A stretch of 64,000 bases of DNA from an uncultured bacterium. Its GTDB lineage: Bacteria > Actinomycetota > Coriobacteriia > Coriobacteriales > Coriobacteriaceae. The notes under the pieces were generated by a model, which did no database searches, had not been told where the DNA came from, and saw only the letters and a list, made by a program, of their open reading frames with translations. The stretch is from NCBI GenBank assembly GCA_905214105.1, contig CAJMKK010000005.1, positions 62,001-126,000 of the forward strand, in the 5' to 3' direction. The position numbers and the translations under genes were made by a program. Position 1 is the first letter of the stretch. Each line of letters opens with the position of its first letter. Of the stretch, positions 38,142 through 47,125 are shown one piece after another.

Positions 38142-38230
38142 TAGATACGTCACCTGATTTCTCCCGTTTAGGAAGCCATTTATGCCGCTTAACCTGTAGC
38201 ATATTGCAAACCTCCATCGGCGAAGGATAC

Positions 38231-38278
38231 GCTCAACTTAACTTGCCAATCGGACCCGTGCTATTTGGTCCGTTGAGC
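38231..38278 (+). promoter_or_regulatory. nested hairpin just before the adhesin ribosome site
   Basis: GCTCAA (38231-38236) pairs with TTGAGC (38273-38278), and inside it CGGACC (38251-38256) pairs with GGTCCG (38267-38272). The hairpin ends 5 bases before the GGGAGGA ribosome site, so it could control translation or stabilise the long mRNA. Confidence 0.4.
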
Positions 38279-38293
38279 GTGTCGGGAGGAAAC

Positions 38294-41200
38294 ATGAACA
38301 GAAGGCATGTCAACGCGGCTATTACCGCGGGTCTGGCTCTGACGATGACGGTCGGCTCGGTGCCGCCGCAGGCGTTCGCCGAGATGATGCAGGGTGATAC
38401 CACCCAAGTCGTTGCCGAGCAAAGCGATGCGACGGGTGCGGCTGCCGCGTCTGCGGACACCGGCCAGGCAACCTCGGAAGATCAGAGTGAAGACAAGATC
38501 GCCTCTTTTGCCAGCCTGAACGAGCTACATGTTGCCGAGGGATCCGACGCCACGCTGCCCCAAACTGTAACGGCAACCTACGAGAGCGGTACCACCAAGC
38601 AGGAAAACGTCATCTGGAAGCTGAACGGCGCCGATGCTCCGGCAACCTTGGCGCAGCTGCCTGCCGGCTCGTATGAGTTTGAGGGTACCGTCGACGGCAC
38701 CACGCAGACGGTCAAGCAGCGCGTGGTTGTCGAAGCTGTTACGGCGGACCCGGCAGTGGTAGATCCGGCGGCAGTAAACGCCCCTGATGTCACAGAGACG
38801 AGCAACGAAAGTGGCATTACGGTCGAGTCGATCGACGCCAACCCGATTCTGGAAAAATATGTCGGTGCCGATTACTACGGCCAGATCCAATCTTCGAGCG
38901 TTAAGGTAAAGCTGTCGGATGGCACCGAGACCTCGGCGTATGTTGATTGGGACGAAAAGTCGCAGACGGCATTTGATACGGCGACGGAGGAATCCGAAGT
39001 CCCCATTACCGGACAGATTACCGGCGTTAGCGTGAACAACAACTGGATCACGCTCGCGGAGCCGTACGAAGTGAGCGGTGTACTTAAGGTGTACGTTCCC
39101 CGTTCAACCAGTAATGGCTCATGGGTATGGACTGCAGCTGGTATTGCTCCCGCGCTTCCGTCCAGCATTTCGGTCAATTATTCAAATGGTCAATCTTATA
39201 CATGCCCTGTTGAGTGGAATGAGATCTCGGCTGATCAGTACCAAAAGGAAGGAACCTTTGTTGTCGAGGGACATTTGAAGAGCTATCCCTCTATGCTCGC
39301 ACAGTGCACGGTCGCAGTCCGCTCTGTTAAGAGCGTCCAGACCGAGTTGACGTGTACGACCCTAACTGGTGAGGTCCCGTCTCTGCCGTATTCTGCTTCG
39401 GTTGTCTTTGATAGCGGGGCCACCGAGCAGATCCCGGTGTCTTGGGATTCTTTCGACGCGTCGCTTTACTCTAAGGTGGGCTCGTTTACGGTTAAAGGTA
39501 AACTAAACGGTTTTGATTACCGTGAGGTTACCTGCACCGTTACCGTCAAAGATCCTAAGGACGTACTCGATCTTAATTCTCTGAGGTTCGAGCGCGTGGT
39601 CGGCGACATTTCTCCTCTTAGCACGTATGTCTATTTCCCGTTTACGCAGTCAAATAACACTACATACACCCAAGGTTATCAGGTTAACTGGGACAACGCC
39701 GACGTGTCTCAATTCCAAAAGGCAGGCACCTATACGGTCACGGGCACGCTTGTGACATATAACGAATCTTCAGCCGCTAATGGCCTAAAGGTAACTGCTC
39801 AGGTCGAGGTCAAAGAAGTTGCCTCTATCGACGCTCTTGCTCCCGTTAACACGCCCGTCGGCGTACGTCCTACAACGGGCGGCGGTCTTCCCTACAGCGT
39901 TGAGGTTGCATTCACCGACGGTACAAAGAAGCAGTGCAACATTGCGTGGGACCCTATTTTGGACACGCAGGTGGCAAGTGAGGGGTCGTTTAAGCTTTCC
40001 GGTTCGCTGTCGTATTGGACCAATACCTCATCTTCATCGTCTACTCAGGTGGAGCTGGGTGACAGCAACCGAGTCACGGCGACCATCTCCGTCCGCGCCC
40101 TGCAGATGCCTTCCTCGACATCGACAAGCACGCTTATTGGATGCCAGCCCAATATGCCCGATTCAATCGAGGCCACGATGTGGAATGGTTCGCGAGGAAG
40201 TTTCCCCGTTCAGTGGTCGACGATTAGCCAGGACGCCCTAAAGAACCTTGGCCAGATTACGGTCAACGGATACTTTACCGGTTCCAGCATTTCGGTTACG
40301 GCGACGGTCAATATCTGTGATCTCGAAGATAACAACATCGGCAAGATTCCCTATATTCCCGGCGCCGGACTTCTGGCTCCGCGCTATCTGTCCGATCTGT
40401 ATTTGTCTGACGGTAGCTCCTACTACCCCAGGTATTCCTCGGGACAGCCTTATAGCTGGGATGAGTTTCCTCAAGAGCTGCTGGACGGCAAACCGGGCGA
40501 GTACGAAATTACCGGTACGGTCGCCGACTCGCTGGCAAAGATCCATGCGACTGCGGTGTGCGGCGAGGTCAAGGGTGTCAACAACTACAGCGATAACGGC
40601 GTGACGCTTGGACAGTCGTACGAGGACTGGCGCGTTATCTATCCCGGTGAGGAAGTCAATCTGGACTACTTCTACGTGTCCGGCGCATTGCAGGACGGAA
40701 CGACTTTTGACAGTCTCGGCGTCAACTGGGATACCTACGATAGGTGCCCCCAGAAGGACTGCACGATTACCGGAACGGTCGCCGGAACGAAAATCCCCGT
40801 GAAGGTCCATGTCATCGTGACTAAAAACTGGGAGGCTCAGCCGCAAACCATTACGGTGATCAAGGGCAGCGACGGCACCGCCATGCTTCCCAGCTATGTC
40901 GATCTTGTCAGTCCCGATGCGGTCGAGCATCCGGATTATTCGCACAAATACGCCGAGGCCAAGTGGAACACGAAGGGCTTCGATTGGACCCAGGGCGGCG
41001 TGGTCCGCGGCACTGCAACAATTAGCATTAGCACGGGGAACGGCATGCAGACGGTCGACGTTCCGATCACTGCCACCGTTAAGATCGCGAGTAAGGCGAC
41101 CTCGGTGCAGGGCGGAACCACATGGACCGTCCCCGGCACCAAGCCGATGCTGCCGGAATACCTTGAGGTTCGATACGACAACGATGTGTCTTCTGAGCCC

Positions 41201-44200
41201 CAGCGCGAAAAGGTCACATGGGACCGCGTTGCCGAAGACGCGTATGCCAAGGACGGTTCGTTTAAGGTGAAGGGCAAACTCCAGGGTGGTGCCGAGGCAA
41301 CGATCACTGTTGACGTCTGTTCCGTCACCTCCGTTGCCGTTCCTGAGCGCATTGCCACGGCCAATGGCGTCGTCCCTGAGCTACCGTGGAATGTCTCAGT
41401 TGCCACGAGCGACGGTAAAACTCACAATGCCCAGGTTCGGTGGGATTACGTTCGTCCCTCGGTTTATACCGGAGAGCCGGGTCAGGTCACGACGCTGTCC
41501 GGCACGTTGCTTGCAAGCGGCCTTAACGGATACGTCGACGGCACCAACACGGGCCTCACTGTTCAGACTAAGATCGTTATCCAAGGCGTTGAGAAGGCTA
41601 TAGATAACGGTGAGACCGCAGTGACCACTAAGGCGGGCACTGCGCCTGCTATGCCGGCCAAGATGGCGGTCGAGTTGAGTGACGGCTCCGTTTCGACGGC
41701 GGCTATTGATTGGGATCCGATTGCGCCCGAGAAGTACGAGCAGCCCGGCACGTTCTATGCAACGGGTCATGTGGTCGGCTTCGATGCCGCTGCCGTCATG
41801 GCGCTTGTGGACGATGAGGGCCAGAAGGTCGGCGTGGATGAGAACGGTAACGTGACCGCCAAGGTGACGGTTGCCGACAAGAAGGCGAAGAAGGTGGCGC
41901 TGCAGCCCGAGGCCGTCGTGGTCAACACCACGGTCGGATCGATGCTGGAGCTGCCCGATGCCGTGTCCGTATATTACTCGGATGGCTCAGCGCGGGATAC
42001 TCGGGGCAGTTTAGGCGGCATCGAGATCGAAAAGTGGACCGACACTGATGGCCTCGACCTTTCCAAGCCGCTCGCCAAGAAGGGCACGTACAAACTCGTT
42101 GGCAAGCTCAAGGATGTCGACAACGTCAACGCCATCGCGTACGTCAACGTCTCCGAGGCGCCGCGAACCATCACCAAGCTCGAGGCCAAGTCGTTTAGCG
42201 TTGCCAGTGGTACGTCCAAGCAGGAACTGTACGCCCAGATGCCCAAGCAGGTTGTGGCGACCTATTCCGATGGCTCGACCGATCTGCTCGACATTGACGT
42301 GTGGGATCTTTCTAACGTTACGGACGAGCTGCTCAACGGAACCGGTACCGTTAAGATCACGGGTACGGTTAAGCTCAACGGCGCCAAGGTGACCTGCAAT
42401 GTGACCGTGGTGGATCAGAAGGCCCAGACGCCCGACTACGTCGAGCCGATTCCTGACATCCAGATTGTGGACAACGCCAAGGTCGCGGACCTGATGGCCA
42501 TGTTGCCGTCCAAGGTTACGGTAGTCATGAAGGACGGCAAGACTAAGAACGAGACGCCCGTTGAGTGGACGCAGGTCGACAGCCTGGGCCGCGCCGGTAA
42601 CGAGTTTGAGGTCACGGGCCTGACGGATAACGGCATGACCGTGAAGGTCAAGGTCAAGGTGACTGCGCATATCGTGAGCCTTGACGCTGCCGATGACATT
42701 GAAGTCGAGCGCGACACGAAGGCATCGGAAGCTTTAGCTAAGCTGCCTAAAAAGGTTACGGCTGTCTATTCTGATGGCTCTGACGCCGAAGTCGACGTGA
42801 AGTGGGACACCAAGGGCCTCTCCGACAAGGACTTTGCCAAGGAGGGCAAGGTCACGGTTAAGGGCACGGTCGCCGGCACGGACCAGAAGGCGGAGTGCAC
42901 CATTAAGGTCGTTAAGCCGCTGCGCGAGATTCCCGACCATCTGGCCGGTTCCGTTGACGCCGTGACGGTCGATGACGGCGCGAAGCCCGACGCGGTTGTG
43001 GCGGCGCTGCCCAAGACCGTGAAGGTTGCCATGAAGGACGGCTCCGAGGTCGATTCAAAGATTGACTGGACCGCTCCCAAAAAGGCCCTCACCATTAAGA
43101 ACGACGGCACGAGTGTCGTCATTACGGGTAAAACCGCGGTTGGCAGCTTTGAGGTCAAGGCTACGGTCAACCTAGTGCCGGTCGTCGAGAGCATCGCTGG
43201 CGTCAAACTTTCGGTTGCCCGCAACACGGCTGCTGCTGACATCGTGCTTCCTGCCCAGGTGACCCTCAACATGTCCGACGGTTCAACGAAGACTGCCACC
43301 GTTACGTGGGATAAGGCTCCGCTCACGATGGATGCCTTGGGCAAGCTGGGTGATATCACGCTTGTGGGCACGGTCGAGGGCACTTCGGTCAAGGCTAAAT
43401 GCACCGTCACGGTCGTGAAGAGCGATGCCGAGATTCCGGCCTCTGTTGAGTCTGTCGCGGGCGTTAGCGTTCCCGAGAATTCGTCCGCCGATGTCGTGCG
43501 TGATGCGCTCAAGGGCGTGAAGGCGACCGTTCGCATGAAGGACGGAAAGGCGACGGCGGAGTCTGAGATTACGTGGACCGAGGTCCCCGCCGCTGCCGCC
43601 ACCTATGGCAAAACCGTTGTCGCCAAGGGCGTGACGGTGAACGGCAACCTGCCGGTCGAAGTTGTCGTTACCTCCACGACGACGATCAACAAGGTAGCCG
43701 AGGTGCCGCGGATTACGGTCGAGCGCGACGTGAAGGTCGATGCGGTGACGGGCCAGCTGCCCAAGACCGTTAGCGTGACCTATACCGACGGTCATACGGA
43801 TGCGGCCACGGTTGCGTGGAACACGGACGGCCTGGACAAGCAACTTGCCGCTGTCGGCGAGCACACGATCGAGGGGTCCGTTGAGGGCACGACGCTCAAG
43901 GCGGTCTGCAAGCTGGTCGTCGAGACGCCGGCAAGCGAGGTTCCCGTGAAACCTGCGACGTTCGCTCCCGTTGAGGTGTTTGAGGCAAGCTCTGCCGCCG
44001 AAGTGCTGAAGGCGCTGCCCAAGAAGGTCGCCGTGACCATGAAAGACGGCAGCCAGAAGGACTACGACATCGATTGGGAGAATGTTCCCGCATTGGAGTG
44101 GGGTGCCGATGACGTGACCGTGACCGGTAAGGTGCACGGTACGGAGATGACGGTGCGTTGCGATGTGGTCGTTAAGCCGCGCCCAGCTGCTAAAGGTATG

Positions 44201-44749
44201 GTGATCGTTGACCAGAACGGTAAGGCCACGACTGCCGAAACCGTGCTCAAGGTAGAGCGCGGCAAGGAAATCGACCTTGCCGCCGCAGCAGAAAACGCAG
44301 GCGACGGCGCAATGCTTCGCGGTTCCGTGACGTGGACCTCGTCCGATCCGACGATCGCGACGGTCGAGAACGGCAAGGTCAAGGCCCTCAAGAACGGCAC
44401 CGTTGTCATTACGGCGACGTTGGACGTGAATGGCGGGGCTGTGGCGATCTCGCTGGCTGACGAAGATAGCGTCGCGGAGGCGCCGGCAGCCCAGCAGTTC
44501 ACCGCTTCGGTGACCGTTGAGGTTGTTGAGCCGGTCGTTGAGCAGAAGCCGACGGACGGCAAGGACAACGGCGGCAAGCCCGCTGGCAAACCGGCTTCGG
44601 ATGCGAAGAAGGACGGCAAGAAGGTTGCCTCGGGAAGCCTGGCCCAGACGGGTGACAACACGGCTGTGACCGTCGCCGCACTGGGCGGAGCTGGCCTGTT
44701 GGCACTGATCGCCGCCGCGATTGAAAAGCTGCGCCATCGCGCTGAGTAG
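38294..44749 (+). CDS. giant cell-wall-anchored surface protein with about 22 Ig-like (Big_4-type) repeats
   Basis: A 2151-residue exported protein. It starts with a signal peptide (MNRRHVNAAITAGLALTMTV...QAFAE). From about residue 75 I count 22 repeats of roughly 80 residues with the pattern [V/I]xWD...G(T/S)(F/Y)xVxGxVxGxx...AxVxV and a preceding Y-S-D-G-S/T turn, like bacterial Ig-like domain group 4. A last unit (VTWTSSDPTIATVENGKVKAL) is Big_2-like. The C-terminus has LAQTG, a hydrophobic helix and a basic tail, a sortase anchor of the LAxTG type. N-terminal repeats are more divergent than C-terminal ones. Likely an adhesin or stalk; ligand unknown. ATG 38294 follows GGGAGGA. Two direct 160-bp elements flank the gene. 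Confidence 0.88.
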   Translation: MNRRHVNAAITAGLALTMTVGSVPPQAFAEMMQGDTTQVVAEQSDATGAAAASADTGQATSEDQSEDKIASFASLNELHVAEGSDATLPQTVTATYESGTTKQENVIWKLNGADAPATLAQLPAGSYEFEGTVDGTTQTVKQRVVVEAVTADPAVVDPAAVNAPDVTETSNESGITVESIDANPILEKYVGADYYGQIQSSSVKVKLSDGTETSAYVDWDEKSQTAFDTATEESEVPITGQITGVSVNNNWITLAEPYEVSGVLKVYVPRSTSNGSWVWTAAGIAPALPSSISVNYSNGQSYTCPVEWNEISADQYQKEGTFVVEGHLKSYPSMLAQCTVAVRSVKSVQTELTCTTLTGEVPSLPYSASVVFDSGATEQIPVSWDSFDASLYSKVGSFTVKGKLNGFDYREVTCTVTVKDPKDVLDLNSLRFERVVGDISPLSTYVYFPFTQSNNTTYTQGYQVNWDNADVSQFQKAGTYTVTGTLVTYNESSAANGLKVTAQVEVKEVASIDALAPVNTPVGVRPTTGGGLPYSVEVAFTDGTKKQCNIAWDPILDTQVASEGSFKLSGSLSYWTNTSSSSSTQVELGDSNRVTATISVRALQMPSSTSTSTLIGCQPNMPDSIEATMWNGSRGSFPVQWSTISQDALKNLGQITVNGYFTGSSISVTATVNICDLEDNNIGKIPYIPGAGLLAPRYLSDLYLSDGSSYYPRYSSGQPYSWDEFPQELLDGKPGEYEITGTVADSLAKIHATAVCGEVKGVNNYSDNGVTLGQSYEDWRVIYPGEEVNLDYFYVSGALQDGTTFDSLGVNWDTYDRCPQKDCTITGTVAGTKIPVKVHVIVTKNWEAQPQTITVIKGSDGTAMLPSYVDLVSPDAVEHPDYSHKYAEAKWNTKGFDWTQGGVVRGTATISISTGNGMQTVDVPITATVKIASKATSVQGGTTWTVPGTKPMLPEYLEVRYDNDVSSEPQREKVTWDRVAEDAYAKDGSFKVKGKLQGGAEATITVDVCSVTSVAVPERIATANGVVPELPWNVSVATSDGKTHNAQVRWDYVRPSVYTGEPGQVTTLSGTLLASGLNGYVDGTNTGLTVQTKIVIQGVEKAIDNGETAVTTKAGTAPAMPAKMAVELSDGSVSTAAIDWDPIAPEKYEQPGTFYATGHVVGFDAAAVMALVDDEGQKVGVDENGNVTAKVTVADKKAKKVALQPEAVVVNTTVGSMLELPDAVSVYYSDGSARDTRGSLGGIEIEKWTDTDGLDLSKPLAKKGTYKLVGKLKDVDNVNAIAYVNVSEAPRTITKLEAKSFSVASGTSKQELYAQMPKQVVATYSDGSTDLLDIDVWDLSNVTDELLNGTGTVKITGTVKLNGAKVTCNVTVVDQKAQTPDYVEPIPDIQIVDNAKVADLMAMLPSKVTVVMKDGKTKNETPVEWTQVDSLGRAGNEFEVTGLTDNGMTVKVKVKVTAHIVSLDAADDIEVERDTKASEALAKLPKKVTAVYSDGSDAEVDVKWDTKGLSDKDFAKEGKVTVKGTVAGTDQKAECTIKVVKPLREIPDHLAGSVDAVTVDDGAKPDAVVAALPKTVKVAMKDGSEVDSKIDWTAPKKALTIKNDGTSVVITGKTAVGSFEVKATVNLVPVVESIAGVKLSVARNTAAADIVLPAQVTLNMSDGSTKTATVTWDKAPLTMDALGKLGDITLVGTVEGTSVKAKCTVTVVKSDAEIPASVESVAGVSVPENSSADVVRDALKGVKATVRMKDGKATAESEITWTEVPAAAATYGKTVVAKGVTVNGNLPVEVVVTSTTTINKVAEVPRITVERDVKVDAVTGQLPKTVSVTYTDGHTDAATVAWNTDGLDKQLAAVGEHTIEGSVEGTTLKAVCKLVVETPASEVPVKPATFAPVEVFEASSAAEVLKALPKKVAVTMKDGSQKDYDIDWENVPALEWGADDVTVTGKVHGTEMTVRCDVVVKPRPAAKGMVIVDQNGKATTAETVLKVERGKEIDLAAAAENAGDGAMLRGSVTWTSSDPTIATVENGKVKALKNGTVVITATLDVNGGAVAISLADEDSVAEAPAAQQFTASVTVEVVEPVVEQKPTDGKDNGGKPAGKPASDAKKDGKKVASGSLAQTGDNTAVTVAALGGAGLLALIAAAIEKLRHRAE

Positions 44750-44779
44750 CGCCGAGGGTACAGAGCTCTAGGGCATAAG

Positions 44780-44825
44780 AAGGCCTCCCGGTCCTCGTAA
44801 ACCACGAGAACCGGGAGGCCTTTCG
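44780..44825. terminator. terminator after the adhesin gene
   Basis: AAGGCCTCCCGGT (44780-44792) pairs with 44810-44822; after one mismatch CTCGT pairs with ACGAG around AAACC. A short T-run follows. The A-rich 5' side could let it act in both directions. Confidence 0.8.
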
Positions 44826-44858
44826 TTTGGCTGCCCTGCTCCTTAGAGTGATCTGCTC

Positions 44859-45018
44859 GCCACGAAATGGGCCTATCTACTACGTTTGACCGGCTACCCT
44901 CAACTATGCCGAGAATCGCAAAATCAAAACCGCATGTAGATGGCTTGCCAGTTTTGAGAAAACGCGGGTGTGGTCGACCCATGTGGGTTAAACGTAGTAG
45001 ATTGCCCATTTTCGTGGC
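44859..45018. mobile_element. 160-bp terminal-inverted-repeat element, copy 2
   Basis: The same length, orientation and terminal repeats as copy 1 at 37938-38097, differing at scattered positions. Core text shared with copy 1 includes CTATCTACTACGTTTGACCGG and GGTCGACCCATG. The two copies bracket the adhesin gene as direct repeats about 6.9 kb apart. Confidence 0.8.
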
Positions 45019-45060
45019 GCATCTCTAGACTGTCAAATTGGTCGACTTGGCCCCATGGCA

Positions 45061-45125
45061 GTTGCGGTGAAATAGTTCCTGGATTATGCCTCTGTGGGCC
45101 AATCTGGGAACTATTCCACCGCAAC
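45061..45125. repeat. 65-bp palindromic intergenic repeat, copy D
   Basis: Arms 45061-45080 and 45106-45125 pair with two mismatches around a 25-nt loop. It lies between the second 160-bp element and the stop codon of the M24 peptidase gene. Confidence 0.88.
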
Positions 45126-45150
45126 TTATTGAAGGGCTATTGGGAAGGGG

Positions 45151-46239
45151 CTAGTCTAGGCGGACTGGGTCGTGGGGGTAGGCGTTGAGGATCTCGACGC
45201 CGGACTCGGTAACCAGGGCAAGGTCCTCGATGCGGACGCCGGTGCGGCCGGGGAGGTAGATGCCCGGCTCAATGGAGAACGTCATGCCTGGCTCTACGAC
45301 CTGTTCGTTGGCGAGCGAGACGTCGCCCGGCTCGTGGTCCTGCAGACCGATCGAGTGTCCCAGGCGGTGCGTAAAGTACTGTCCATAGCCCGCATCCTCA
45401 ATCACGTCGCGTGCGGCGCGGTCCAGGTCGCACATACGCACGCCCGGGGCGATAAGCGATTCGGCGGCCTCGTTGGCGCGGCGCACGATGTCGTAGATGC
45501 GTGCCGTCTCCTCTTCCGGCTCGCCCCAAAAGAACGTGCGCGTCATGTCCGAGCAGTAGTTGCGGCGGCGCCCGCCAATGTCGAACAGCACCACGTCGCC
45601 GCGCTTGAGTACGGTGTCGTCAGGCTCGTGGTGCGGGTCGCCGGCGTTGGCGCCAAAGCTTACGATGGGCGGAAAGCTAAAGCCCTCGCAGCCGTGATTG
45701 CGGTACAGACCGAGCATCTGGTCGGCAATTTCGCGCTCCGTTACGCCCTCGTGGACGAGCTTGATGGCGTCGGCCATTACGGCGTCGTTAGCGGCCGAGG
45801 ACGCGCGCATCAGCTCCTGCTCGGCTTCGTCCTTGTGGGCGCGTGCGGCGGTGACGGCAAAGTCGCCCAGGAAGAACTCGCTTGCGGCGTGACAATCCAT
45901 AAGGGGCATCAAAAAGCCGGAGCGCATAACGGTGTCGATGCCGAGTGGTTTGGTCGGATCGACCTCGCGAGCGATGGCGTCGGCCACGACGTCGGTATCG
46001 GTGTGGTAGGCGACGCGGGCATTGTCATACTCGGGCAGCTGATGCAGGGCATTGACCAAGATCACGGGCTCGCAATTGCGTGCGAGCAGCACGCCACAAA
46101 AACGCTCGAACATATCGGCATAAAAGCCGGTCAGGTAATAAATCGACCACGGGTCGTTTACGAGCAGCTGCGCGCCGGGGTGCTGAGCCTCGAGCGCATC
46201 GAGCACGCGCGCCACACGCTGGTTATCGACATGCGCCAT
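45151..46239 (-). CDS. M24-family metallopeptidase (Xaa-Pro aminopeptidase/dipeptidase)
   Basis: A 362-residue cytosolic peptidase that removes residues before proline. The five dinuclear-metal ligands are all visible: Asp in VLFDIGG, Asp in CSDMTRTF, His in HRLGHSIG, Glu in FSIEPGIY and Glu in RIEDLALV. The N-terminal 130 residues form the creatinase-type domain. The start is ATG at 46239 after GAAAGGA; a longer in-frame start at 46278 lacks a ribosome site. It is a single minus-strand gene flanked by repeat elements on both sides. Aminopeptidase P versus prolidase cannot be decided. Confidence 0.88.
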   Translation of the reverse strand: MAHVDNQRVARVLDALEAQHPGAQLLVNDPWSIYYLTGFYADMFERFCGVLLARNCEPVILVNALHQLPEYDNARVAYHTDTDVVADAIAREVDPTKPLGIDTVMRSGFLMPLMDCHAASEFFLGDFAVTAARAHKDEAEQELMRASSAANDAVMADAIKLVHEGVTEREIADQMLGLYRNHGCEGFSFPPIVSFGANAGDPHHEPDDTVLKRGDVVLFDIGGRRRNYCSDMTRTFFWGEPEEETARIYDIVRRANEAAESLIAPGVRMCDLDRAARDVIEDAGYGQYFTHRLGHSIGLQDHEPGDVSLANEQVVEPGMTFSIEPGIYLPGRTGVRIEDLALVTESGVEILNAYPHDPVRLD

Positions 46240-46406
46240 GAAACATCCTTTCGCTAGGGTGCCACCATGGTATCCCATGCCCGGCAGATATGGACGTTCC
46301 TTTTATGCCGGCGCTTTGGGACATTCCTTGGCATGGCCAGCCTGGCAAGCGTGCAGGAAAAAAGGAGTCAAAAGAGGCCCGTCCCAAATGGGCTGGTTTC
46401 AAAAGA

Positions 46407-46546
46407 ATGGCGGATTACGGGGCTGGACCTGTATTACATGACCATAGGAAAAATCGCGAAATTAAAACCGCAGGTAGAAGGCTTATCAAAAATCGAAAAT
46501 TGCCGGTATGGATGGGGGTCTCCGAATCAGCCCCGTAATCCGGCAT
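46407..46546. mobile_element. 140-bp inverted-repeat element sharing a core with the 160-bp elements
   Basis: Arms CGGATTACGGGGCTG (46411-46425) and 46528-46542 are perfect complements, extended by ATG/CAT outside one mismatch. The interior carries ATCGCGAAATTAAAACCGCA then GGTAGA (46453-46476), identical to 37994-38017 in the 160-bp element, and a matching GACCATA just upstream. The arms are entirely different from the 160-bp element's arms. Confidence 0.8.
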
Positions 46547-46599
46547 AGTTTTGAAATGACACTAAAGTAGGCACAAGATAAATACCGATCCCAAGGCAA

Positions 46600-46663
46600 G
46601 TTGCGGTGGAATAGTTCCTGGATGCCGGGGTTTGGCGGAAATCAGGAACTATTTCACCGCAAT
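46600..46663. repeat. 65-bp palindromic intergenic repeat, copy E (64 bp)
   Basis: Arms 46600-46619 and 46644-46663 pair with two changes; loop 24 nt. Together with the element at 46407-46546 it fills most of the space between the DUF1667 and peptidase genes. Confidence 0.86.
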
Positions 46664-46683
46664 TGAGGAGGGGCGGGGTGGAT

Positions 46684-46709
46684 GGCGGGGTAGCTAAAAG
46701 AGCCCCGCC
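46684..46709. terminator. possible terminator of the GlpA-like operon
   Basis: GGCGGGG (46684-46690) pairs with CCCCGCC (46703-46709), 14 bp beyond the stop of the minus-strand DUF1667 gene. It lacks a clear T-run on the minus strand, so efficiency is uncertain. Confidence 0.4.
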
Positions 46710-46722
46710 CCAAATGGACTGC

Positions 46723-47121
46723 TTAGTCTGGGTCGATGTCCATGCTGGCGATGAGGTCGATGCCCGTGTGGAGGAGGTCTTCCAACACGACGTCGCCCAT
46801 GCGGATGGGGGCTTCGACGCCCAGGCCACGGATGAGGTCCATGGCCTGGGCGTGGAGTGCCAGCGGGATGGCTTCGGCCGTGCGCACGGGCAGCAGCGCC
46901 TCATCGCCGCCGTATACGGCCACGGTGGTGGTGAGCACGCGCATGGGGCAGGTGAGTTCCTGGTGTGCGAACTTGTCGCCGCGCGGGCAGCTGTTGCCGG
47001 TCACGGAGCGCACCTCTGCCACGGCGCCGTCTGCGTCGCGCTCCACCTCCACGGTCAGAAGGCATTCGGATGGGCAGGTGGTGCAGTTGAACTGCAGCGT
47101 TTCGATCGCGTTCATGCTCAT
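46723..47121 (-). CDS. DUF1667 protein, partner of GlpA-like oxidoreductases
   Basis: A 132-residue protein. CTTCPSEC near residue 12 and NSCPRGDKFA near 43 give a conserved cysteine set that could bind a metal or iron-sulfur cluster. In other anaerobes DUF1667 proteins are found as the third gene after a GlpA-like dehydrogenase and an FAD oxidoreductase, as here. The start is ATG 47121, four bases after the stop of the upstream gene. It may link the flavoproteins to an electron acceptor; that role is inferred. Confidence 0.75.
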   Translation of the reverse strand: MSMNAIETLQFNCTTCPSECLLTVEVERDADGAVAEVRSVTGNSCPRGDKFAHQELTCPMRVLTTTVAVYGGDEALLPVRTAEAIPLALHAQAMDLIRGLGVEAPIRMGDVVLEDLLHTGIDLIASMDIDPD

Positions 47122-47125
47122 AGCC

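Noticed and set aside
38093..38293. N-terminal extension of the adhesin by 67 codons
   Set aside because: It would place the signal peptide inside the protein and begins in the 160-bp repeat; ATG 38294 has a strong ribosome site.
45172..46257. 361-codon plus-strand frame opposite the M24 peptidase
   Set aside because: The minus-strand frame has all five metal ligands and a ribosome site; the plus-strand frame is its shadow.
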